Notes: generated by a model not told the origin, from the sequence alone. A stretch of DNA of 64,000 bases from Bacillota bacterium (GCA_023407175.1 JAEYMU010000031.1:1-64000); one strand, 5' to 3'; shown: positions 16,917-26,909, counted from the first letter of the stretch. Translations and numbers: made by a program.

Positions 16917-17582
16917 ATGGCTGATAAATTAATTCTTGGGATATCCAGCAGCCCGCGAAAGGGGCGCAATACTGATATTGCACTGCGGGCAGCTATGGAG
17001 GAAGCTCAAAAGGTTGAGCATATTCGTACAGAAATCATCTATCTTCGGGATTATTCAGATATTCATGACTGCATCGGATGCTTTGCCTGCAGCAGGGAAA
17101 CTGCTTTGAAGAGTAACGATGAATATGCCTGTCCCACATTCAAAAGGGACGGCATGGCAGAAATTTATCCTAAATTATTGAAATGCGAAGGCCTTATTCT
17201 TGCCTCTCCGGTCTATTTTGGCGGAGTTAATGCTCCTATGAAGCGTTTTATGGACCGGACGGAAGGTTTCCTTCGATATGGCTGCAATAAATATAAATAT
17301 GGTTTACAGCACAAGGTGGGAGGCGGAATTGCCGTGGGCGGAAACCGTAACGCAGGACAGGAATTTACCATACAGGCGATGCATTATTACTTTATGATAC
17401 ACGATATGCTTATCACCGGCTCCGGTGGTCAGAGAACTCCCGGCTGCTATATCGGCGGCGGAGCTACCACATGGCCTAACGATAAAAGCAATGAAAACGG
17501 AATCCTTCTGGACGAGCTTGGACTGCAAAGCTGTCGAAACCTTGGACAAAATATTGCAGAAACTGTTGCCCGGGTCAGATAG
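16917..17582 (+). CDS. Flavodoxin-fold NAD(P)H oxidoreductase with Cys cluster
   Basis: The product is 221 residues from the ATG at 16917, chosen because GGAGG lies 6 bases before it. It begins with ILGISSSPRKGRNTDIAL, the phosphate-binding loop of NADPH-dependent FMN reductases. A CIGCFACS motif near residue 45 with a further cysteine 14 residues later recalls the iron-sulfur flavoproteins, though the last spacing is longer than usual. LILASPVYFGGVNAPMK near 90 is the flavin-binding block. It is a single gene, divergent from the ABC operon; the electron acceptor is unknown. Confidence 0.85.
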   Translation: MADKLILGISSSPRKGRNTDIALRAAMEEAQKVEHIRTEIIYLRDYSDIHDCIGCFACSRETALKSNDEYACPTFKRDGMAEIYPKLLKCEGLILASPVYFGGVNAPMKRFMDRTEGFLRYGCNKYKYGLQHKVGGGIAVGGNRNAGQEFTIQAMHYYFMIHDMLITGSGGQRTPGCYIGGGATTWPNDKSNENGILLDELGLQSCRNLGQNIAETVARVR

Positions 17583-17670
17583 AATACAATCTATAGAATA
17601 CGGGGAGGAATTTCTTTGCCGGAAATTCCTCCCCGCAGTCAGGCTGCGGTCTGTTCAATTGTAAATTTGA

Positions 17671-19095
17671 TCATATACTTATTATCCTTTGTCTATCAGG
17701 ATAATATTTATCCATAATACTCCGGTTTATGCCCAAAGGTACCTCATGCTCTTTTGGCAGCAGACTTTTATAATCTCTTCCTGCAAGCCGCTCCTTTAAT
17801 TCTTTTTTCGCTTCCTTAATCAGCTCCGGCTGAAGAAGCATATCAAGCGCTGAACCTGATAGTACCTGCGCTCCCCTGATTAATGCCTTTTTACCAATTG
17901 AATTTCCTGCACAGGCGGTTACCATCCAGTTGTGCCATCCGCCGGAGGGCCCCATCGTGATCCAAACACAGGTAAAAGGAGCTATCCAGGAATATTCGGA
18001 AGCATCCGAAATTCCGGTCTGGCCCGGTCCATATGGCCTGATTTCCATATCGAGCCCTGTCGGTTCAAGCCCTTCCTCTATTTGCATTTTTTTCACGAAT
18101 TCCTGCTCCTCCTGTGTAAAACTGGGAGCACCGTAATGCATCAGATTGTCATATACCACCCGGGACAAAATCCTGTTCGGCAGCTTATTATGGGTATAGG
18201 TCACTATCTCTGCCTCCACAGTGGTTTCTGTTGCCATTGCCGCCCCTTTTGCACAAAGCTTTATACGCTTATAAGCATCCTCCGAGGTTTCCAGGTCATG
18301 AAATCTTCCATATAATTGTACGGCTGCAGTATCTGGCACTACATTGGCATAAGCGGAGCCGCAATCCGTAAAGGTATAATTAATCGTATTTGCAGCCTCT
18401 TTGACATTAGGAACAATATGCTCCCGCAGCATCTCCAGAGCATGGCCGAACAGCATGGCCCCATCCAGTGCACTTCTGCCAAGCCAGGGTCTTGCGCCAT
18501 GGCTCTTTTGCCCCCTGAACTTAAAGTTTAAAACAAAGACAGAGTTACAGACCTCATAATAAGCATAATTTCCTCCGTGGGGGTGCCAGTCCAGAACAAA
18601 ATCCAGTCCCTCAAAGACTCCTGCTTTGCCGAGGACGGGTTTTCCCACACTCGCCTCTTCATAGGGTGTTCCAAACAACCTGATAACCGCCTTGATACCG
18701 TAATGCTCCAACGTCCGCTTTAAAGCAACGCCGGCAAAGGCCGCACCTGTTCCCAGAATATTATGCCCGCAGCCATGTCCCGGCGCTCCATCCATAACCG
18801 GCGAGGGATAGGGCTTATCCTTTTCCTGGGACAGTCCGGGAAGGCAGTCATATTCAACACTGAAGCCTACTACCGGCCCCTCCTTCCCTGTGGATGCGAC
18901 AAATGCGGTGGGCATCCCGCCAATACCCTGTTCAATCTCAAAACCATATTTTTTCAACAATCTCATTATGGCAGAAGCTGAATGAAATTCCTCAAGTCCC
19001 AGCTCCGGATGCATCCATATATCATCTGCCAATGTATAAAATTCCTGCTTATTCTTTTCAATCCAATCGTCAAGATATTCTCTGATATCATTCAT
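17671..19095 (-). CDS. M20 family amidohydrolase, AbgB-like
   Basis: The 474-residue product fits the AbgB branch of M20 peptidases: WMHPELGLEEFHS near residue 28, PGHGCGHNILGTG near 105, LDWHPHGG near 168 and the dimerisation-domain block KSHGARPWLGRSALDGA near 196. Enzymes of this branch cleave aminoacyl-benzoate or similar amide bonds and need two divalent metal ions. The start at 19095 overlaps the deacetylase end by 8 bases, so the deacetylase and this gene are coupled. The substrate may be an N-acyl amino acid. Confidence 0.85.
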   Translation of the reverse strand: MNDIREYLDDWIEKNKQEFYTLADDIWMHPELGLEEFHSASAIMRLLKKYGFEIEQGIGGMPTAFVASTGKEGPVVGFSVEYDCLPGLSQEKDKPYPSPVMDGAPGHGCGHNILGTGAAFAGVALKRTLEHYGIKAVIRLFGTPYEEASVGKPVLGKAGVFEGLDFVLDWHPHGGNYAYYEVCNSVFVLNFKFRGQKSHGARPWLGRSALDGAMLFGHALEMLREHIVPNVKEAANTINYTFTDCGSAYANVVPDTAAVQLYGRFHDLETSEDAYKRIKLCAKGAAMATETTVEAEIVTYTHNKLPNRILSRVVYDNLMHYGAPSFTQEEQEFVKKMQIEEGLEPTGLDMEIRPYGPGQTGISDASEYSWIAPFTCVWITMGPSGGWHNWMVTACAGNSIGKKALIRGAQVLSGSALDMLLQPELIKEAKKELKERLAGRDYKSLLPKEHEVPLGINRSIMDKYYPDRQRIISI

Positions 19096-19924
19096 TCTGC
19101 TTCTCCAAAAACTTAATCATCGCCGCATCCATTGTCATAAACTGTGCCTCCGGGTATTGCCGGATATGCCGTATTAGCTTCTCCAGAACCGTAATTCTTG
19201 CCGGTCTTCCTATAATCTGAGGATGGCAGGTCATCACATAACAAATATCTGAATCAATACCCTCTTCCTTCTCCCCCTTATATTCCTGATATAATACATC
19301 AAATTCCGTAATGATATAATCCAGCACCGCATCCAGGGGCTGCATGCATTTACCCTGTGTTCTGGCACTGTAAAGCCAGTAAGCAGCATCATCCAGCCCC
19401 CAGGAAACCGGGAATTCCACAATCCTGTATTCCTTCCCGTTTACTTTGAGAAATTCAATCCTGTCACTGTTCATCATATTACTGGAATATTGAAATCCCT
19501 GCTCAGCAAGAATATCCAATGTATAATCACTGAATTCCCAGGCAGGCGAACGGTATCCGACCGGTTTCTTCCCCGTCAGGGCTTTCAGTATTCCTTCCGT
19601 CTTTTTAAGCTCGTCATATTCCGCTTCTCTGGAAGGCAGTTTATAGGGATACGTATGTGTATAACTATGATTACCGATTTCATGTCCTCTTTTAATCACT
19701 TCTATAACATCATCCCGGTATTTTTCAGCCACCATTCCCGGAACAAAAAATGTTGCCTTAATATCATAGCTTTCCAGCAGCTTAAGAATACGGGGCAGAC
19801 CGCATCTTGGTCCATATTCGCCCAGAGACATGGTTACCGGCATATTTACGCTTTCCGGGTCCCTTGACCGCCAAATCAATTCCGCATCCAGATCAAAGGT
19901 TAATAGGACAGGCATTTTCTTCAT
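19088..19924 (-). CDS. Polysaccharide deacetylase family protein (PuuE/allantoinase-like branch)
   Basis: The product is 278 residues from the ATG at 19924, which has GGAG 6 bases before it. The NodB-like motifs are visible: LTFDLDAE near residue 9, IKATFFVPG near 55, HEIGNHSYTHTYP near 81 and GYRSPAWEFS near 121, then MTCHPQIIGRP near 228. This pattern is nearer the PuuE/allantoinase-like deacetylases than the cell-wall chitin deacetylases. No signal peptide is seen, so it acts in the cytoplasm. With the AbgB-like hydrolase and the PucR regulator downstream it may serve catabolism of an N-acyl or ureide compound. Confidence 0.8.
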   Translation of the reverse strand: MKKMPVLLTFDLDAELIWRSRDPESVNMPVTMSLGEYGPRCGLPRILKLLESYDIKATFFVPGMVAEKYRDDVIEVIKRGHEIGNHSYTHTYPYKLPSREAEYDELKKTEGILKALTGKKPVGYRSPAWEFSDYTLDILAEQGFQYSSNMMNSDRIEFLKVNGKEYRIVEFPVSWGLDDAAYWLYSARTQGKCMQPLDAVLDYIITEFDVLYQEYKGEKEEGIDSDICYVMTCHPQIIGRPARITVLEKLIRHIRQYPEAQFMTMDAAMIKFLEKQNE

Positions 19925-20109
19925 ACTGATCTCCATTCCTGCGTATGTATGCGTATTTAAAGCTTACTCCGCATATCCGGAGCAGGGACCAAAGGCGGTC
20001 TTCCTGGTCCGGAATTAAAAATTTTTTATATTAAATAATATATCACCCCTAATTTCATCCGATAATATCTGCCATGGACAATTATTTTACTTATTTTTTG
20101 TTCGCCGTG

Positions 20110-21306
20110 CTACACCGCTTCTCCGACATCATATAAAAATCGTTTGATTTTGAACGCAAGTATCAGGTTAAAGCATATATTTGCATCCTCCAAATTAATA
20201 TTCAGCAACTCCTGTGCCTTATTAATCCTGTATTTCAAGGTATTTCTATGAACAAACAGCTGCTCGGCTGAAATACTGATGCTTCTGCTGTTTTTCAGAT
20301 ATACATCCAATGTATTCACCAGATCCGTACCATTCTCCCTGTCATAATCCATCAGTTCCCCTAAATGATACCGAAGCAGCTGTATTAGCTCATCATAATC
20401 CGTCATATGGAAGAACAGCCGGTATATCCCAATATCACTGTAAAAACGTACCGCATTTTCTCTCTTGCAGGCCCGTAAAAGACGAATTGCATTTTTGGCC
20501 TCTGTCACACTTTTTTTGAAATCCTTCAATTTATTATATTTATTCCCTATGCCCGCACTGACTGTAAGCTCCTTATGCTGCTTCGTAAGTTTATTTTGCA
20601 GCTTTTGTATAAGCTGCAGAATATCCATCCGGCTGCTCTGTGCTTCGACCGGCAGCATTACAATATAATAACCGCTATCGTCAAAGCCAAAGAATTTACA
20701 CTCATTGCGCAAAACCCCAGAGATACAGTTTGTTAAGGTATATAAAAATTCCTGTCTGCTATAATTCTCAATCATATGATCCATCTGCAATACGGCAGCA
20801 ACGTAAGTGCTCTGATGGCTGTAGCCCAGATGCAGGGCGATATCTTCAAAGGATTTATCATATTCAAAGTATAGCAATCTGCGCATCAGCTTTTCGATCG
20901 ATTCATTTCCTACGGATGTTTCATAATACATCATATAAATGGAGGTCATAATATCATTAATTCTGACCTGAAAGGGCAAAGTAATCAAGGGAACCTTCAA
21001 AACATCAGACAATTCTATTACGGATTGCGGAACCTCATTAATATATGGACCTATTTCCAAAACCAGTCCGGCCCCGTTTTTTGCATCTATCCCTCTTATG
21101 ATTTTAATAAGATCACTTTCAACATCACTTAATCCCACTCCTGTCATAAAGATTAATTCTCCATAATCGATCCACTCATAGACATTCGGCAAATCTATTA
21201 CATGCCCAAAGCGAATACTGCGAACATTTCCCTTCATACCGCCAAGTATTTTTGCCTGGCTGAATTCCGGCAGATTCATAACCTGCTGAAAACTGATTAA
21301 AGCCAT
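20110..21306 (-). CDS. PucR family transcriptional regulator
   Basis: The 398-residue product has the N-terminal PucR sensory domain (about 1-125, with SFQQVMNLPEF at the start), a central GGDEF-like part and a C-terminal helix-turn-helix EQLFVHRNTLKYRINKAQEL (about 357-376). In B. subtilis PucR activates purine catabolism genes. Here it follows the deacetylase/AbgB pair on the same strand and could control that pair. The start follows GAAGGGAAGG. Confidence 0.88.
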   Translation of the reverse strand: MALISFQQVMNLPEFSQAKILGGMKGNVRSIRFGHVIDLPNVYEWIDYGELIFMTGVGLSDVESDLIKIIRGIDAKNGAGLVLEIGPYINEVPQSVIELSDVLKVPLITLPFQVRINDIMTSIYMMYYETSVGNESIEKLMRRLLYFEYDKSFEDIALHLGYSHQSTYVAAVLQMDHMIENYSRQEFLYTLTNCISGVLRNECKFFGFDDSGYYIVMLPVEAQSSRMDILQLIQKLQNKLTKQHKELTVSAGIGNKYNKLKDFKKSVTEAKNAIRLLRACKRENAVRFYSDIGIYRLFFHMTDYDELIQLLRYHLGELMDYDRENGTDLVNTLDVYLKNSRSISISAEQLFVHRNTLKYRINKAQELLNINLEDANICFNLILAFKIKRFLYDVGEAV

Positions 21307-21347
21307 AATGATCCTTCCCTTCGCAATGAATATTTCCAGTTCCCATA

Positions 21348-21388
21348 ATACAACAAAGAGGCAGCATAATGCCGCCTCTTTGCTGTAT
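21348..21388. terminator. Hairpin in the pucR upstream region
   Basis: Fifteen-base arms at 21348-21362 and 21374-21388 pair with one mismatch around an 11-base loop, 42 bases upstream of the pucR start. It contains the core AAAGAGGC/GCCTCTTT. It may be a bidirectional terminator or a pucR operator. Between here and 21469 no other signal is seen. Confidence 0.4.
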
Positions 21389-21468
21389 TACAATCAATTG
21401 ATACTAATTTTCTCAACAATAACACATCTTTTTTAATATTTCAACCATATTTAATCATTACCAACCGC

Positions 21469-21504
21469 AAAAAACCCGCCGGATGCTTGCCGCATTCCGG
21501 CGGG
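21469..21504 (-). terminator. Terminator of the acyl-CoA operon
   Basis: The stem CCCGCCGG-ATGC (21475-21486) with 21492-21504 has a single bulged base, a 5-base loop and six T residues after it on the minus strand. It lies about 210 bases after the thiolase stop; the stretch 21505-21712 in between shows nothing coding. Confidence 0.85.
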
Positions 21505-21712
21505 ACTTAAATTTCAAAAAGCTCCCTGCCCTTCGATATCGATTTTTGTATCAATAGTAATAGACATTTAGGGGAATATGGGGAATTTATATCTTGCAGC
21601 GCACTGTTTTGCCGTCCTTGGACAAATCTGTCCAGGGCCTGTAGCAGACCGGAACACAATTGGCAAGTCTCCGGCAAAGCAGCGCACCGGGCAGGAGCGG
21701 GAAGCTGGCTGT

Positions 21713-22906
21713 TTATTCAACCTTGGTAAAATACATGGAGATGCCCTGTCCGCCGCCGATACACATGCTTACCATTGCATCCTTCTTATCCGTTCTGATC
21801 AGCTCATACAGCACCTTAACCGCCAGTACGCAGCCGGTCGCTCCAATCGGGTGTCCGATGGAGATGCCTCCGCCGTAGATATTGACCTTATCACTGCTAA
21901 GACCAAGGTCACGGGCCACTGCAAAGGCCTGGCTTGCAAAGGCTTCATTAATTTCGAACATATCAATTGCCTTTACATCAATTCCAAGACGAGCCGCAAG
22001 CTTTTCGCTGGATAGCTTCGGAGCATAACCCATAATGGAGGCATCTATTCCTGCAATGGAATAGCCTTCTATTTTAAGCAGGGGCTTTATTCCAAGCTCC
22101 TTCGCCTTATCCAGGGACATTACGACTACTGCGGCTCCGCCGTCATTTAAGCTGGAGGAGTTGCCGGCTGTAACCGTACCATTCTCAGATACAAAGCAGG
22201 GCTTTAGTCTTTGCAGCTTCTCTATTGTTAAACCGTCCCTTGGATTCTCATCTGTATCAAAGACGGTTATGTTACCCTTATTGTCCTTTAGCTCCACCGG
22301 AAGAATCTCCTCCTTGAATTTACCGGACTTCACGGCTTCGCAGGCACGTCTGTGGCTTTCCAGGGCAAAAGCATCCTGCTCTTCACGGGAGACATGGAAC
22401 TGACGGGCTACATTCTCTGCGGTAACCCCGTTATGGTTTCCGTCCAGGGGCCAGGTAAGAATATCAATGACACCATCCTCGAAGGTTTTGTGTCCCATTC
22501 TTGCCCCCCATCTGGCATCCTTTACATAATAGGGAAGCTGGGATAAATTCTCTGCTCCGGCGGCTACTACGATATCCGCAAACCCGGTCTGAATCTCCAT
22601 CACAGCATCGGCAATCGCCTGAAGCCCCGACCCGCACTGGCGGTTTACCGAATAGGCCGTCGTAGTATCCGGCAGGCCGGCCTTTAAGCTGATGGCTCGT
22701 GCGACAAACCCGCATTCCGCAATCTGGCCTACCTGGCCCACAATTACTTCATCTACCTGCTCCGGCTTTAAACCGGCGCGCTTTACTGCTTCTTTAACTA
22801 CCATTGCTCCAAGATCAATGGCGGCAACATTCTTTAAGCTGCCTCCGAAGGTTCCCACCGGTGTTCTGGCACCGGCTACAATAACAACATCCTTAAATGC
22901 ACTCAT
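21713..22906 (-). CDS. thlA: Acetyl-CoA C-acetyltransferase (thiolase)
   Basis: The 397-residue product has the nucleophilic cysteine in NRQCGSGLQAI (C91), the histidine in GGGISIGHPIGATG and the second catalytic cysteine in CIGGGQG near the end. It condenses two acetyl-CoA to acetoacetyl-CoA or runs in reverse. It is the last gene of the four-gene acyl-CoA operon. AGGAGG precedes the start. In this context the cleavage direction is as likely as synthesis. Confidence 0.93.
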   Translation of the reverse strand: MSAFKDVVIVAGARTPVGTFGGSLKNVAAIDLGAMVVKEAVKRAGLKPEQVDEVIVGQVGQIAECGFVARAISLKAGLPDTTTAYSVNRQCGSGLQAIADAVMEIQTGFADIVVAAGAENLSQLPYYVKDARWGARMGHKTFEDGVIDILTWPLDGNHNGVTAENVARQFHVSREEQDAFALESHRRACEAVKSGKFKEEILPVELKDNKGNITVFDTDENPRDGLTIEKLQRLKPCFVSENGTVTAGNSSSLNDGGAAVVVMSLDKAKELGIKPLLKIEGYSIAGIDASIMGYAPKLSSEKLAARLGIDVKAIDMFEINEAFASQAFAVARDLGLSSDKVNIYGGGISIGHPIGATGCVLAVKVLYELIRTDKKDAMVSMCIGGGQGISMYFTKVE

Positions 22907-22931
22907 AAACTACCTCCTGTTCATCACAAAT

Positions 22932-23666
22932 CTACAGTATCATTCCGCCGCCGACATTGATTACTTCTCCGGTAATATAGTCAGCCTCATCAGAAGCCAA
23001 AAATGCAACCATATTTGCTACATCGGCAGGTGTTCCTGCTCTGCCCATGGGAATTTTACCAATCATAATATCCCATACCTTATCCGGTACGCCTCTGGTC
23101 ATATCCGTATCGATAAAGCCGGGGCATATGGCGTTGCAGGTTACTCCCTTTTTCGCAAGCTCTCTGGAGGCAGTCTTGGTAAGCCCGATTACACCGGCCT
23201 TTGAAGCGGCATAGTTAGCCTGTCCGATATTACCCAGCCAGCTGGCTGAGGAAATATTAATAATCGCTCCCTTTTCCTTTTCTCTAAGAATTGCAGCAGC
23301 CCGCTGTGTGCATAGGAAGGTGCCGGTCAGGTTGATTTTTATTACAAGGTCCCACTGCTCCAGTGTCATCTTATGAAGCATCGCATCCTGATTAATGCCC
23401 GCGTTATTTACCATAACATCCAGTGTTCCATAGGTTGTGAGTGCATGGTCAAACAGGGCATACACATCCTTCTGGCTTGAGATGTCACCCTGAAAATAAG
23501 TGGCTTCTCCGCCGTTCTCCTTAATCTCCTGTGCTACTCTGGCTGCATTTTCCGTCAGATCGGCAACCACCACCTTTGCGCCCTCTGCTGCCAGCTTTAA
23601 TGCAATACCCTTACCCAAACCACGGCCTGCACCTGTTACAATTGCTACTTTGTCCTGTAATCTCAT
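22932..23666 (-). CDS. FabG-like short-chain dehydrogenase (acetoacetyl-CoA reductase type)
   Basis: The 244-residue product has the NAD(P)-binding TGAGRGLGKG at 11-20, NNAG at 87-90, catalytic S140, Y152 and K156 and the C-terminal GEVINVGGGMI. This is the FabG/PhaB type that interconverts 3-oxoacyl and 3-hydroxyacyl thioesters. Its place between a CoA-transferase and a thiolase suggests 3-hydroxybutyryl-CoA as the substrate rather than acyl-ACP. Gap to the thiolase is 25 bases. Confidence 0.85.
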   Translation of the reverse strand: MRLQDKVAIVTGAGRGLGKGIALKLAAEGAKVVVADLTENAARVAQEIKENGGEATYFQGDISSQKDVYALFDHALTTYGTLDVMVNNAGINQDAMLHKMTLEQWDLVIKINLTGTFLCTQRAAAILREKEKGAIINISSASWLGNIGQANYAASKAGVIGLTKTASRELAKKGVTCNAICPGFIDTDMTRGVPDKVWDIMIGKIPMGRAGTPADVANMVAFLASDEADYITGEVINVGGGMIL

Positions 23667-23693
23667 ATGATTTCCTCCTTTTATCTGATCCTT

Positions 23694-25277
23694 TTATTTT
23701 TCATTTATTATCTGCTTTAATCCAAAGGGACTTCCTTCCCGGAATATGTTGATGTTCATGACCTTAAGTGTTTTGCTGATTATAGGCTCAAACTCCATCA
23801 GATCAAGAATCTGCGTCTGCAGATCTATTCCTTCCGCAATCTCGGTAAGTACAAGTCCCTCAGGACGAAGCTCAAATACGGCCCGTTCTGTTACATAATG
23901 CATCTTCTGTCTCTTATCTCTTGCTATTTTTCCGTTATAGGAGATTTGCTGTACCTGCTTTACAAATTTAATCAGGGAGCCCTCCTTATTAATATGAAGT
24001 CTTCCGTCCTCAAAGGAGCATTCCAGCCCTCTTCCGGTAAAGGTAGAACAGAATACCACATGCTTTGCATTTGTTGTGATATCAATGAAGCCTCCTGCTC
24101 CGGTGGGCCTGGGCCCAAGTCTGGTCGCATTTACATTACCCTCTGCATCAATCTCACCGGCACCCATATAGGTGACATCCACTCCGACACCGTTGTAAAA
24201 GTCAAACTGGTCATCATGACGAACCAGGGCAAAATTGTTCTTCGCGATGCCAAAATCAATTCCTCCCATGGGGATGCCTCCGTAAATTCCGGATTCGACT
24301 GTTACAGTCACATCATTTTCAATTCCTTCCTCGGTGATAATCGGCCCTACCACATCGTTAGGTATTCCGGTGCCGACATTCAGAATATCATTGACCGCCA
24401 ATTCCATCAGGGCTCGTCTGCCGATTACCTTACGGATAGTCATAGGCAGCGTATCATTCCCTGATACGGGAACCTTGATATCACCGCAATAGGCCGGGTC
24501 AAAGGCAAAGCTGTGTGTCTGCCGGTGGTCCTCCTCCGGATTGGGACACATAACGACCGCGTCGATGAATACTCCCGGTACCGTAACCCGCTTACAGTGC
24601 AGGCTTCCTGCCTTTACCTTGTATTTTGCCTGCGCAATCACCTTGCCACCGAATTTCTTGCAGGCCATGACCGCGGAGAATACCTCCAGTTGCATTGCCT
24701 CTTCATCCGTCGTAAGATTACCCAGCTCGTCCACATAGGTTCCGCGAATGATGCAATAATCCAGCGGAATGGGCTTATAACGGATATATTCCTCATTGTC
24801 GATTGTTACGATATCTACAATGGAGGGGGCATCCTGTGTGATTTCGTTCATCTTCCCTCCGTCCAGGCGGGGATCGATGAAGGTACCCAGACCAACCTTG
24901 GTGATTTTACCCGGTTCGCCCCCTGCCATGCTCCGGTACAGCTGGGCAAACTGCCCCTGGGGAATACAGTAGGCAAGTATTTTATTCCCTGCGATCAGCT
25001 CCATCATCCGGGGCTGCAGCCCCCAATGTCCCCCAATAATTCTGTGCAGCATCCCCTCATGGGAAAAATGCTGAATTCCTCTGTCACGGTTGCTTTGACC
25101 GCAGGAATGCACCAGAGTAAGGGTATTGGGACTTCCTGTTGTTAGAAAACGTTGTTCTATTGCCTTTAAAATGGTTTCAGAAGCGGATACCAGCGTCATT
25201 CCGATGGTAGCTATGGTGCTGCCATCCGTAATCATGGCGGCTGCCTCCTCCCCAGTAACAAAGACCGGTTTTCTCAT
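23694..25277 (-). CDS. Acyl-CoA:acetate/3-oxoacid CoA-transferase (fused alpha-beta)
   Basis: The product is 527 residues from the ATG 8 bases after AAGGAGG; a GTG one codon upstream is also possible. Both halves of a class I CoA-transferase are in one chain. The second half has GTGIPNDV near 302 and the active-site glutamate in TVESGIYGG (E328). Such single-chain enzymes (YdiF or propionate CoA-transferase type) move CoA between short-chain acids. It is the second gene of the operon and may activate 3-hydroxybutyrate or acetoacetate. Confidence 0.9.
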   Translation of the reverse strand: MRKPVFVTGEEAAAMITDGSTIATIGMTLVSASETILKAIEQRFLTTGSPNTLTLVHSCGQSNRDRGIQHFSHEGMLHRIIGGHWGLQPRMMELIAGNKILAYCIPQGQFAQLYRSMAGGEPGKITKVGLGTFIDPRLDGGKMNEITQDAPSIVDIVTIDNEEYIRYKPIPLDYCIIRGTYVDELGNLTTDEEAMQLEVFSAVMACKKFGGKVIAQAKYKVKAGSLHCKRVTVPGVFIDAVVMCPNPEEDHRQTHSFAFDPAYCGDIKVPVSGNDTLPMTIRKVIGRRALMELAVNDILNVGTGIPNDVVGPIITEEGIENDVTVTVESGIYGGIPMGGIDFGIAKNNFALVRHDDQFDFYNGVGVDVTYMGAGEIDAEGNVNATRLGPRPTGAGGFIDITTNAKHVVFCSTFTGRGLECSFEDGRLHINKEGSLIKFVKQVQQISYNGKIARDKRQKMHYVTERAVFELRPEGLVLTEIAEGIDLQTQILDLMEFEPIISKTLKVMNINIFREGSPFGLKQIINEK

Positions 25278-25290
25278 CACTTTGACCTCC

Positions 25291-26892
25291 TTAATAAGTA
25301 AATAATTTTCTGACTGCTATTTTGTCTATTTTGGAATTTCTGGTCAGGGGTATCTCCGGAACCTCTATAATTTTTGCCGGTATCATATACTTTGCAAGTC
25401 TGGTCCGGAGCAGGCGCTGGAGCTCCTTCTCGGTATAATGTATTCCCGGCGCAAAGCGGACAGCAGCCGCTGCCACCTCTCCGTATATCTCGTCCGGGAT
25501 ACCTACCACGGCAGCCTCCACAATTCCTTTGATATGATAAAGCTCATTCTCCACATCAAAGCTCCATATCTTTTCACCGCCCCTGTTGATCATATCCTTC
25601 TTCCGGTCAACTACATACAGATAACCGTCAGCCGTAAAATACCCCAGGTCTCCCGTATCCAGCCAGCCGTCGGAAAGTGCCTCTGTTTTGGTATTATAAT
25701 AAGCGTCCAGAACAACACTTCCTTTTATATGAATTTCTCCGACCTTTTCATGGGAGAGCTCTTCTCCCTTCTCGTCCAGAATCTTAAAGCACAATCCGGG
25801 AATAGGCCGTCCGGAAGAACCAATATGCATGCCGGTGCCGGCATCCCCCGGATATATGGTAGCCGGAGAAGTCGTTTCCGTAAGTCCGTATACCGTATGG
25901 AAAACCGTGTGGGGGAGCCATCTATGTATCTCATTTAGCTTTTCCTTCGGCATATTACTGCTTCCGCAGGCAAAGCTGCGAAGGGAGGGCAGGCTCGGAT
26001 AGAAGGGGGAAAGCTCCAAAAGCTTCGAAAAAATGGTAGGAGAAGCATGAATAAAGGTAATGCCATTTTGTTTTACGCAGTCCAATACGCGCTCCGCGTC
26101 AAAAAATTTCAGAAGATGAAGTGTACCCTGTGCATACAGAAACAGTCCCAGCAAAGCGACAATTCCTGTTATATGATAGATAGGAATAGGAATAATTGAA
26201 ATATCCTCTCCTGTTATACCAAGAATCCTCTGGTAGCTTACAATGGCATGCATCATATTATAGTTCTTTATCATGACACCCTTACTTTGGGAGGTGGTTC
26301 CGGAGGTAAACATGATGAGAGCCGTGTCTTTACAACTCCCCTCCGACTTTGTCTGGGGAAGAAAGGCATCCTCCAGATAAGAAAAGCCATAGCCCTGTTC
26401 AATACCTGAGGAGCGTATGATGGAAACATTCTTCATTTCGTAGGGAACAAACCAGTCAAAGAAAACCTCGTCACAGATAATGAATTCCACATCGGATTTG
26501 TCAATCAGGGAGCTTACCTCCTGCTTTGTATACTTGGTCGGAAGCGGTATAGCCACGGCTCCCAGCTTTGACAGGGCCAGAAAGGCTACGCAGAATTCAA
26601 TGCTGTTGTAAAACATCAATGCCACATGGCTTTGGTATTTTACATCCCGTATATGCTTTAGATAAGAGGATAGTAAATTGACCCTTTTCAGCAAATCAAG
26701 ATATGTATACTGCCTTCCTAAACTATCGATGATTGCAACCTTGTCCGGTTTATCACAGGCGGCCTTTTCCAGTACCATATATAAGCTCTCAGGTAAATCA
26801 GGATAAGTGTATATCGTTTTTTGCGATGATATTTCTTTTTCAACCATGTCCTTTGTTATAGCCTCATCCCAATAAAGAAATCCTTTATACAT
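25291..26892 (-). CDS. AMP-forming acyl-CoA ligase
   Basis: The 533-residue product carries the adenylate-forming motifs: MFTSGTTSQSKGV (about 195-207), YGLTETTSPAT near 337, DGWLDTGDLGYF near 410 and a C-terminal lysine block NSKIDKIAVRKL. It activates a carboxylic acid to its CoA ester with ATP. It is the first gene of the operon ligase - CoA-transferase - dehydrogenase - thiolase. A LacI-type half-palindromic site lies 18 bases upstream of the start codon. Confidence 0.9.
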   Translation of the reverse strand: MYKGFLYWDEAITKDMVEKEISSQKTIYTYPDLPESLYMVLEKAACDKPDKVAIIDSLGRQYTYLDLLKRVNLLSSYLKHIRDVKYQSHVALMFYNSIEFCVAFLALSKLGAVAIPLPTKYTKQEVSSLIDKSDVEFIICDEVFFDWFVPYEMKNVSIIRSSGIEQGYGFSYLEDAFLPQTKSEGSCKDTALIMFTSGTTSQSKGVMIKNYNMMHAIVSYQRILGITGEDISIIPIPIYHITGIVALLGLFLYAQGTLHLLKFFDAERVLDCVKQNGITFIHASPTIFSKLLELSPFYPSLPSLRSFACGSSNMPKEKLNEIHRWLPHTVFHTVYGLTETTSPATIYPGDAGTGMHIGSSGRPIPGLCFKILDEKGEELSHEKVGEIHIKGSVVLDAYYNTKTEALSDGWLDTGDLGYFTADGYLYVVDRKKDMINRGGEKIWSFDVENELYHIKGIVEAAVVGIPDEIYGEVAAAAVRFAPGIHYTEKELQRLLRTRLAKYMIPAKIIEVPEIPLTRNSKIDKIAVRKLFTY

Positions 26893-26909
26893 AATATTGC
26901 CTCCTAATG

